This document shows, in pieces, positions 7,093-13,716 of a stretch of 19,636 nucleotides of DNA (positions are counted from its first letter, which is position 1; every line of letters begins with the position of its first letter). Source of the stretch: Armatimonadota bacterium (GTDB taxonomy: Bacteria > Armatimonadota > Zipacnadia > Zipacnadales > FEN-943); NCBI GenBank assembly GCA_026419655.1, contig JANZZA010000195.1, positions 1 through 19,636 on the forward strand. The letters are read 5' to 3'. Both the position numbers and the translations under genes were made by a program. Below the pieces are notes generated by a model. It saw only the letters and a list, made by a program, of their open reading frames with translations, was not told the DNA's origin and ran no database searches.

Positions 7093-9603
7093 CTAAACAA
7101 GAATTGGCCTGTCTCCAACTTCTTCTTCTTCATTACCTTTGGCATACCGGACTATCTTTGCTACAGCAATAACGCGGTCGTTCTCGCCGGGGCGCACAAC
7201 ACGGACGCCCGAAGCTGCTCGGCCAGTCTGTCGGATGTTCGCGACACCGCACCGCAAAAGCACGCCCTGGGCGGTGATGCACATTATCTCGTCCTCTTGC
7301 TCGACCACGGCTGCACCAACGACCGGCCCTGTCTTATCCGTTACGCGCATTGTGAGGACGCCGTGAGCACGCCGGCCCTTGCGAGGGTACTCGCGAAGCG
7401 GCGTACGCTTGCCAAGTCCCTTTTCGCCGACGACCAAAAGGTCGCGCTTGTCGTCCTTTCGCACACTGATGGCCGCCACCAAACGCTCGCCCCGCGCGAG
7501 GGTCATGCTCTGCACGCCACGGGCCGCGCGGCCCATAGGGCGCACGTCGTCTTCGCTGAACCGATTCGCCTTGCCCTGACTGGTGATTAGCACAATATCC
7601 CGCGTACCGTCCGTCCACAACACCCAGCGCAACTGGTCGCCATTTTCGAGTATGATGGCCCGTATGCCTTTGGATTTTAGCGGCGTATCGAACTCCTCCA
7701 GCGGCACTTTCTTGAGCACGCCCTGCGCCGTCACCATGAAAAGATAGCCGCCCATGTCGAAACTCGGCACCGCTATATACTCCGTAATCGTCTCGCCTTC
7801 TTCGAGCGGCACGATATTCTGCACCGGCGTCCCACGAGCAGTGCGCGAAGCCATGGGCACCTGGTAGGCCTTAATTCGATAAACCTGGCCTGTGTTGGTA
7901 AAGCAGAGTAGATGGTGGTGCGTGCTGGCAACGAAAAGCTCCTGTACGGTGTCTTCCTCTTTCTTTGTAAGCGCCATCACGCCGCGCCCGCCACGGCCCT
8001 GCGGACGGTACGTGTCCACAGGCATGCGCTTGATGTAGCCGTCCCGGGTGACGGTAATGGCCACGTCCTCCTGGTCAATCAGGTCCTCGATGGAAATATC
8101 TGCAGCTTCTTCTTCGAGGATACGGGTGCGGCGCTCGTCTCCAAGCTCGCGAGCAAGCTGTCGCAACTCTTTCTTTATCACTTCCGACTGCCGCTCCTCG
8201 GAGCCGAGTATTTCGTTGTACTCCTGGATAGCGGCGCGAAGCTGCTTCATCTCGCGCTCGAGTTCCTCGCGGCTGAGGCGGGTGAGCTGGCCGAGCTGCA
8301 TCGCCAAAATGGCCTCGGCCTGGCGCTCTGAAAAATCGAAGTTGCGCATCAGGCCCTGTCGGGCCTCGGTGCGGTTGGCCGACTTGCGGATCAGGTCTAT
8401 CACTTGGTCTATGACGTCCAGGGCTCTGAGCAGCCCCTCGACGATGTGCGCGCGGTCCTCGGCCTGCTTCAGCAGGTATTTGGTGCGCCGGATGATGACC
8501 TGGCGCCGGTGGATGAGGAAATGGTTGAGGATGTCGCGGACGTTGCACTGGCGCGGCACCAGAGCATCCCCAACCGGGACAAGCACCAGCATGTTGACGG
8601 CAAAATTAGTCCGCAGGGCCGTGTGCTTGTAGAGTTTGTTGAGAATGACGGACGCATTGGCGTCGCGCTTGAGCTCAACGACGATGCGCATGCCCTTGCG
8701 GTCGGATTCGTCGCGCAGGTCGGCCACGCCATCGAGCTTGCCTTCGGCGTACAACTTTGCGATTTGCTGGACGACGGTGGCCCGGGAGACCTGATAGGGA
8801 AGCTCGGTGATGATGATGGCCTGGCGGTTGCGGTCGAGCGGCTCCGGCACAGCCCGGCCCTGCATGGTCACCGAGCCGCGGCCGGTCTCCATGTAGTCGC
8901 GGATGCCCTTGCGGCCAAGGATGTAACCGCCGGTGGGGAAATCTGGCCCCGGCATGCGCCGCATTATCTGCTCGGTCTTAGCCGCCGGATTGTCCAGTAC
9001 ATAAATGGCCGCCTCAACAAGCTCCGCCAGGTTATGCGGCGGGATGTTAGTGGCGTAACCGACCGCAATGCCCGATGACCCGTTGGCCAGCAGGTTAGGA
9101 AACAGCGCCGGAAGGACCTTCGGCTCCTGGGCACGCTCATCAAAGGTCGGCTGCCAGTCCACCGTGTCCTTATCAAGGTCCTGCAGCATGGCCATGGCGA
9201 CCGGGGAGAGCCGCGCTTCGGTGTAGCGCATGGCGCCGGGGGGGTCGCCGTCCAGCGAGCCGAAGTTGCCCTGCGAGTCAATAAGCGGATAGCGGATGTT
9301 GAAGTCCTGGGCCATGCGCACCAGCGTGTCGTAAATGGGCTGGTCACCATGCGGGTGATAGGTCTTCATCGTCTCGCCGACGATAGCCGCACACTTGGCG
9401 TGAGGCCGGTCGGGTGTCAGACTTTCTTTCTGCATGGCCAGCAAAATCCGCCGCTGAGAGGGCTTGAGACCATCCCGCACGTCGGGAATAGCCCGGGCCA
9501 TGATGACCGACAGCGCAAACCGCGTGAAACTGTCGGTCATCTCCTCCTCAATGGAGATAGGCTCAACTACTGCAGCAATCGGTCGGTCTTCACTTGCAGC
9601 CAT
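7093..9603 (-). CDS. gyrA: DNA gyrase subunit A
   Basis: This is the breakage-reunion subunit of DNA gyrase, 836 residues, which introduces negative supercoils with GyrB. The start has GAGG at 9612-9609 and lies 2 bp after the hicA stop. Catalytic Tyr127 sits in MRYTEARLSP, equivalent to E. coli Tyr122, and a C-terminal pinwheel carries a GyrA-box-like QGRGGRG, which favours gyrase over topoisomerase IV. In the quinolone-determining region the sequence is HPHGDQPIYD (83-92). Thus Gln88 and Pro89 replace E. coli Ser83 and Ala84, while Asp92 (E. coli Asp87) is kept. It is the fourth reading unit after gyrB because a hicBA module lies between the two subunits. Confidence 0.97.
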   Translation of the reverse strand: MAASEDRPIAAVVEPISIEEEMTDSFTRFALSVIMARAIPDVRDGLKPSQRRILLAMQKESLTPDRPHAKCAAIVGETMKTYHPHGDQPIYDTLVRMAQDFNIRYPLIDSQGNFGSLDGDPPGAMRYTEARLSPVAMAMLQDLDKDTVDWQPTFDERAQEPKVLPALFPNLLANGSSGIAVGYATNIPPHNLAELVEAAIYVLDNPAAKTEQIMRRMPGPDFPTGGYILGRKGIRDYMETGRGSVTMQGRAVPEPLDRNRQAIIITELPYQVSRATVVQQIAKLYAEGKLDGVADLRDESDRKGMRIVVELKRDANASVILNKLYKHTALRTNFAVNMLVLVPVGDALVPRQCNVRDILNHFLIHRRQVIIRRTKYLLKQAEDRAHIVEGLLRALDVIDQVIDLIRKSANRTEARQGLMRNFDFSERQAEAILAMQLGQLTRLSREELEREMKQLRAAIQEYNEILGSEERQSEVIKKELRQLARELGDERRTRILEEEAADISIEDLIDQEDVAITVTRDGYIKRMPVDTYRPQGRGGRGVMALTKKEEDTVQELFVASTHHHLLCFTNTGQVYRIKAYQVPMASRTARGTPVQNIVPLEEGETITEYIAVPSFDMGGYLFMVTAQGVLKKVPLEEFDTPLKSKGIRAIILENGDQLRWVLWTDGTRDIVLITSQGKANRFSEDDVRPMGRAARGVQSMTLARGERLVAAISVRKDDKRDLLVVGEKGLGKRTPLREYPRKGRRAHGVLTMRVTDKTGPVVGAAVVEQEDEIMCITAQGVLLRCGVANIRQTGRAASGVRVVRPGENDRVIAVAKIVRYAKGNEEEEVGDRPILV

Positions 9604-9605
9604 TC

Positions 9606-9885
9606 CTATACCTCACAGCTTTCCAAGCTAATCGGAGTCTCCATCGCTTCACCGGCGGCGGAGAAACGGGCGAACTCCTCAAGCGTCAGACCAGCGTACG
9701 CTAGGATGCCTAGCAAAGTGCCGGGCTTGACGTCTGGCGCCCCATGAACCGGCAGCGAAGCCATCACCCCGCGTTCCGGGGTGATATAGCAACACGTGGC
9801 TGCCAATGCGACGCTCCCCGACAAAACCAGCCCGCTGCAACGCACGCACCACCTGAGGCCCACTAACAGCTCCCAGCCTAACCAA
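9606..9885 (-). pseudogene. hicA: HicA-type toxin (mRNA interferase), frameshifted
   Basis: Two frames together make one HicA of about 92 residues. The first half runs from a TTG at 9885, which overlaps the hicB stop and has GGGAGGG at 9900-9894. It carries VSGPQVVRALQRAGFVGE, then RRIGSHVLLYHPGTR with the catalytic His of the GSH motif. The second half, in another frame, carries VMASLPVHG, then DVKPGTLLGILAYAGLTLEE and the end at 9606. The break is in a G4 run (CCCC on the plus strand, 9767-9770); one G fewer would join Arg to VMASL in frame. HicA toxins are small dsRBD-fold RNases that cut mRNA. The lesion may be a real inactivation, a sequencing error in a homopolymer or, less likely, a +1 recoding site. 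The stop lies 2 nt from the gyrA start. Confidence 0.78.
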
Positions 9886-10147
9886 CAGCGGCGCCCTCCC
9901 GCACGGGCAGGCGGTAGACCAGTGCTTCCGTCGCGTGTTCCAGACCCACCAGGACCTGCGGGCTGTCAGGCGGGGCAGGCTGGCCGCGTGCTGCGAGAGC
10001 CTCAAGGAATAAGCGGATGGCGTCCTCGGCCATAAGGAGTGCTTCAGCCAAGCTGTCACCCTGAGTATGACAACCTGGCAGCGCCGGTACGGAAACCGAG
10101 TATCCACCCACCGCCTCACGCTTAAGAACTACCGTGTACAGGTGCAC
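9878..10147 (-). CDS. hicB: HicB-family antitoxin
   Basis: This 89-residue protein has the partial RNase H-like fold of HicB: YTVVLKREAVGGYSVSVPAL, then PGCHTQGDSLAEALLMAEDA and IRLFLEALAARGQPAPP. Such proteins bind and neutralise HicA. The GTG start has AGGAGG at 10163-10158. The C-terminus (about 62-89) shows no ribbon-helix-helix or HTH domain, so it may not repress transcription by itself. It lies 105 bp after gyrB, and its stop overlaps the predicted TTG start of hicA. Here the antitoxin precedes the toxin, the reverse of the classic hicAB order. With the toxin frame broken, it may be a leftover or may act on HicA encoded elsewhere. Confidence 0.85.
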   Translation of the reverse strand: MHLYTVVLKREAVGGYSVSVPALPGCHTQGDSLAEALLMAEDAIRLFLEALAARGQPAPPDSPQVLVGLEHATEALVYRLPVREGAAVG

Positions 10148-10211
10148 CCCGAATATTCCTCCTGCCTGTGCACTTGCCCCGCGGTCAAGCAGCCTGCAGG
10201 CCCCGGCACCA

Positions 10212-10255
10212 CACAGCTAACCCTGTGCGACCTTGTGCGACGCGCCTCACAGCTA
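10212..10255 (-). repeat. Short direct and inverted repeats between gyrB and hicB
   Basis: On the minus strand TAGCTGTG occurs at the gyrB stop codon (10255-10248) and again 36 bp downstream (10219-10212). Between them GTCGCACA is repeated in tandem. CACAG (10212-10216) and CTGTG (10223-10227) form a 5-bp inverted repeat with a 6-nt loop. These sites precede hicB and could be an operator or an insertion scar. Neither is proven. Confidence 0.35.
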
Positions 10256-12205
10256 CGCCCACAGGTCCAGGTCCTGGGTGGCCTTGGCGTGCTGGACGAG
10301 GAATTCGCGCCGCTGCTCCACGTTGTCCCCCATGAGCACTGAAATGATGCGCGAGGCTTCCTCGGCCTCTTCAAGGGTCACCTGCCGGAGTTTCCGCGTG
10401 GCTGGCTCCATCGTCGTCTGGGCCAGGTCGTCGGGGTCCATCTCCGAGAGGCCCTTGAAGCGATATACCGTCACCCGCTTGCCAAGCCTGTCCAGGAGCG
10501 CCTTGAGGGCTTCATCGTCCAGGGCATAGTGGGTTTCTTTGCCCGCCTTCACGCGATAAAGCGGGGGCTGGGCGATGTACAGATGGCCGGCGCGGATGAG
10601 CGGCTGCATGTAGCGGAAGAAAAATGTAAGCACGAGCGTGCGGATGTGCGAGCCGTCCACGTCGGCGTCGGCCATGACGATGATGCGGTGATAGCGCAGC
10701 TTGCTGAGGTCAAATTTGCTGGTGGCTTCCTCGCCGCCGTTTTCGACGTCGCCATTGCCGCTGTGGGTTGTAATCCCGGTCCCGAGGGCGGTGATTATGG
10801 CGCGGATTTCCTCGTTGGACAGCACCCGGTCGAGGCGGTTCTTCTCGACGTTGATGATGACGCCGCGCAGGGGCAGAATGGCCTGGAAGCGGCTGTCGCG
10901 GGCCTGTTTGGCATTGCCGCCAGCAGAATCGCCCTCGACGAGGAACAGCTCGCTCTCCTCTGGATTACGCGAGGAACAGTCGGCCAGCTTTCCGGGCAGG
11001 CTGGCGCCGGAAAGGGCCGTCTTGCGGGTTGCCTCGGCGGCCCTGCGAGCAGCGTCATTCGCCCGCGCTGCTGTCTCGGCCTTGTTGACGATGCGCCTGG
11101 CGATCGCCGGGTTCTCGGCGAGAAAATCGCTGAGGCCTTCGTAGACAATGCTATAGACAAGGCCCTCAATCTCGGAGTTGCCCAGCTTGGTTTTGGTCTG
11201 TCCCTCAAACTGGGGGTTGCGTAGCTTTACCGAGATGACGGCCGTCATGCCTTCTCGGACCTCGTCGCCCGTGAGCCGGCGCTGCTTTTCCTTCCTCATG
11301 CCCGAGGAAAAGGCATAGTTGTTGACGGCAGCGGTCACAGCGCTCTTGAAGCCGCTCAGGTGAGTGCCACCCTCGGCGGTGTGGATGGCGTTGGCGTAGC
11401 TGAGAATAGTTTCGTGGATGCCGTCGTTGTACTGGATGGCGATTTCTACTTCTACACCTTCGCGCTCGCCGCGAAAGAAAATCGGCTTGTGAAGCACGTC
11501 GGTGCCCTCATTGAGGTGCTCGACATAAGCCCGAATGCCACCCTTGTAGTAGAAGACCTCTTCGCGCTGCTGTGGGCCACGTCGGTCGCGCAGGGTTATC
11601 CTGACGCCGCCGGCAAGATAGGCAAGCTCGCGGAGGCGCCGGGCCACTGTGTCGAAATCGAAGGTCGTGCTCTCAAAAATCTGGGCATCAGGGAGAAAAC
11701 GCACGCGCGTGCCGGTGCCCCTCGCGCTGCCGCGCTTCTCGACCTTAGTTACGGGCTTGCCGCGTTCATATCGCTGATACCACTTGGCTCCGTCACGGCT
11801 CACCTCCACCTCAAGCCACTCAGAAAGCGCGTTGGTGCAGGAGACGCCAACGCCGTGCAAGCCACCGGACACCTTGTAGCCGCCCCCGCCAAACTTCCCG
11901 CCGGCGTGAAGCGTCGTCATTACGACTTCGAGGGCTGAGCGCTTTTCCGTGGGGTGCTCGTCTACGGGTATGCCACGACCGTTATCCACTACCTCCGCGC
12001 TACCGTCCTCGTACAGCGTCACCTCAATGCGGTCGCAGGCGCCCGCAAATACCTCGTCAATGGAGTTGTCCACAACCTCGTAGAGGATGTGGTGCAGGCC
12101 GCGCGGGCCCGTGGTGCCCACGTACATTGCCGGCCGATTGCGGACGGCCTCCAGGCCCTTGAGCACGCGTATGTCCTTTGCTGTGTACTCTGTTGCCTCA
12201 GCCAT
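10253..12205 (-). CDS. gyrB: DNA gyrase subunit B
   Basis: This is the ATPase subunit of gyrase, 650 residues from the ATG at 12205, which has AGGAGAGGTG seven bases upstream; an upstream in-frame codon at 12265 lacks such support. The GHKL ATPase domain shows catalytic Glu43 and Asn47 in LYEVVDNSIDE, Asp74 in DNGRGIP and the lid GGLHGVG. The transducer Lys is in QTKTKLGN. The TOPRIM domain has EGDSAGGNAKQARDS with PLRGVIINVEK and the metal-binding DADVDGSHI. The C-terminal end YRFKGLSEMDPDDLAQTTM is typical. It lacks the ~170-residue insert of gammaproteobacterial GyrB. It is the first gene after the promoter at 12435-12464. Confidence 0.97.
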   Translation of the reverse strand: MAEATEYTAKDIRVLKGLEAVRNRPAMYVGTTGPRGLHHILYEVVDNSIDEVFAGACDRIEVTLYEDGSAEVVDNGRGIPVDEHPTEKRSALEVVMTTLHAGGKFGGGGYKVSGGLHGVGVSCTNALSEWLEVEVSRDGAKWYQRYERGKPVTKVEKRGSARGTGTRVRFLPDAQIFESTTFDFDTVARRLRELAYLAGGVRITLRDRRGPQQREEVFYYKGGIRAYVEHLNEGTDVLHKPIFFRGEREGVEVEIAIQYNDGIHETILSYANAIHTAEGGTHLSGFKSAVTAAVNNYAFSSGMRKEKQRRLTGDEVREGMTAVISVKLRNPQFEGQTKTKLGNSEIEGLVYSIVYEGLSDFLAENPAIARRIVNKAETAARANDAARRAAEATRKTALSGASLPGKLADCSSRNPEESELFLVEGDSAGGNAKQARDSRFQAILPLRGVIINVEKNRLDRVLSNEEIRAIITALGTGITTHSGNGDVENGGEEATSKFDLSKLRYHRIIVMADADVDGSHIRTLVLTFFFRYMQPLIRAGHLYIAQPPLYRVKAGKETHYALDDEALKALLDRLGKRVTVYRFKGLSEMDPDDLAQTTMEPATRKLRQVTLEEAEEASRIISVLMGDNVEQRREFLVQHAKATQDLDLWA

Positions 12206-12428
12206 CAATGAGCACCTCTCCTCTACCCTTCCGCCGGCTAGCGCGTCGCCGGCCTGCCAACGCACCCCCTGTCGGATTAGCAGAAACTACCTGCCCGCGG
12301 CATCGGAATAACCCAACAACTCACACGCTCTCCGCACAACACAAAGACGCCGAAATAGCAACATCAGTGGCAACACTCTCAGCGCCCTGCTCGGTGGTTT
12401 CCTGCCCCGTGGAAACACCACTCAGGAC
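12206..12428 (-). promoter_or_regulatory. Long structured 5' leader of gyrB
   Basis: If transcription starts near 12428, the leader is about 220 nt and holds no gene. Two hairpins stand out. The first is GGTGTTTCC/GGAAACCACC at 12419-12393, with an 8-nt loop and one bulged base, right after the start site. The second is GCCGGC/GCCGGC at 12253-12233 with a 9-nt loop, just upstream of the gyrB ribosome binding site. The second could affect ribosome access and the first mRNA stability. No known riboswitch class is recognised. Confidence 0.4.
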
Positions 12429-12434
12429 GTGACA

Positions 12435-12464
12435 AGTATACCATCTCAACCTCTGTAACGTCAA
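12435..12464 (-). promoter_or_regulatory. Sigma70-type promoter of the gyrB unit
   Basis: On the minus strand TTGACG (12464-12459) and TATACT (12440-12435) are separated by 18 nt, close to the sigma70 consensus TTGACA and TATAAT. The predicted start site is near 12428. This is the best promoter match I found in the window, and its position before gyrB fits. Confidence 0.65.
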
Positions 12465-12502
12465 GGAAGAAAGCCTCTGAAAGGCCCCCAAGAGGAGGCG
12501 AG

Positions 12503-12544
12503 AAAAAAGTCTATCGGGGCAACTCAGACGCGCCTGGCCAGGCG
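12503..12544 (-). terminator. Possible terminator after the glycan locus
   Basis: On the minus strand, 10 bp after the last glycosyltransferase stop, there is a perfect palindrome CGCCTGGCCAGGCG (12544-12531). Then comes GTCT-13 nt-AGAC (12529-12509), directly followed by six T (12508-12503). The stem next to the T run is only 4 bp, so a strong intrinsic terminator is not certain. Its place before the gyrB promoter suits a boundary between transcription units. Confidence 0.35.
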
Positions 12545-12554
12545 AGGCAGGTGT

Positions 12555-13703
12555 CTATGATTGCATAGCTTTGACCGCAGAATGTTGATACAGCTCCGCC
12601 AGTCCACCCAGGGCACCCGTAAGCGTAAAACAAGCTTCTACGTACTGTCTACCGGCCGCGCCAAGAGCGGTCAGAGCAGATTCCGGCAAGGCCAGCATGG
12701 CACCTAATGCAGCGGCCGCCGAGGACACGCTGCCGCTCTGGAAACAGATGCCTGCCCCGGCCCGGGAAACCACATCGGCCACTCCAGGAAGGTCCGCAGC
12801 CACTACCGGCCGCGCAGCCGCCATCGCTTCCAGGAGGGCATACGGCAACCCTTCCCAGCGAGACGTCAGAACCACAGCGTCGAAGTGCGGGAGCAAATCG
12901 GGCACATCGCGCCTGTGGCCCAGGAAAGCCACGCGGTTCCCAAGTCCAGCAGCAATAGAACAACCTTCCAAACGGCGCCTGAGCGGGCCGTCGCCAACGA
13001 AAACAAGGCTGGCATCCGGAAAGTCGGCTGCCATACGCGCGAAGGCATGCAGGGCAATGTCAGGAGCTTTCTGATGGCTCATAGCGCCGACAAAACCCAA
13101 AATACGACCCGACGGCAGGCCCAGCTCAGCCCGCGACAGCCGGGGGATGGTCGAGTATTTCCCGGCGTCCAGACCAGGGGGCACCACCTCATAGCCCCAA
13201 CGCGGCCTCAGCCCAGCTTGCCGGCCAACCTCAGCCTCGGCCTCACTAACCGCAACAATCACATCGCACCAGGAGGCCGCCAGGCGCTCAAGCCCAAGAT
13301 ACATGGCCCGGCGCAGCGGGTCGGTGCGCATCTGGAAAGGAAAACAGTGGGGGGAGTACATGATAGCTGGGCGGGGGTGCATAGGGAGGCCATGAGCAGC
13401 CCAGCGCGCCAGAAAGCCGCCCTTAGCACTGTGGCCGTGGATTACGTTAGGCTTCCAGGCGAAAAGGATGCGGCGCAGGGCCCTCATGCACGACAGGTCG
13501 CTGGCCGGGCTGAGATTGCGCCGCATAGGCAGGACGGTGACTTCCACACTTGCGGCCCGTAGCGCCTCGACATCTTCCTCGGCACGCTCAGCCCGACAAA
13601 GCGAGACGACTACGTGCTGGTGGAAACTTTCTCGGGGCAAGCCCAGCGCAACATCCAAGAGGTAGCGCCGGGTGCCACCAAGCATCGCCTCGAGGACGTG
13701 CAA
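12555..13703 (-). CDS. GT4-family glycosyltransferase
   Basis: This is a GT-B fold retaining glycosyltransferase of about 382 residues that probably adds a sugar to a lipid-linked glycan at the cytoplasmic face. The acceptor domain has the pattern VIHGHSAKGGFLARW (88-102). The donor domain has GFVGAMSHQKAPD (203-215), FVGDGPLRRRLE (235-246) and the EX7E motif Glu284/Glu292 in EGLPYALLEAM. The start is uncertain. The only standard in-frame start near the N-terminus is the TTG at 13703, but the codons before it read LRV, completing the usual first strand. A CTG at 13712, 4 nt after the flippase stop, could therefore be the real start. It is the last gene of the locus. Confidence 0.85.
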   Translation of the reverse strand: MHVLEAMLGGTRRYLLDVALGLPRESFHQHVVVSLCRAERAEEDVEALRAASVEVTVLPMRRNLSPASDLSCMRALRRILFAWKPNVIHGHSAKGGFLARWAAHGLPMHPRPAIMYSPHCFPFQMRTDPLRRAMYLGLERLAASWCDVIVAVSEAEAEVGRQAGLRPRWGYEVVPPGLDAGKYSTIPRLSRAELGLPSGRILGFVGAMSHQKAPDIALHAFARMAADFPDASLVFVGDGPLRRRLEGCSIAAGLGNRVAFLGHRRDVPDLLPHFDAVVLTSRWEGLPYALLEAMAAARPVVAADLPGVADVVSRAGAGICFQSGSVSSAAAALGAMLALPESALTALGAAGRQYVEACFTLTGALGGLAELYQHSAVKAMQS

Positions 13704-13716
13704 AACCCGCAGCGGC

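Noticed and set aside
8048..8632. Plus-strand Ser/Arg-rich open frame antisense to gyrA
   Set aside because: It is a complementary shadow of the strongly conserved gyrA coding sequence, with no ribosome site.
12371..12385. Match GAGAGTGTTGC (minus strand) to the left arm of element A as a third copy
   Set aside because: Only 11 bases match; the right arm, the internal blocks and the 130-bp spacing are absent around it.
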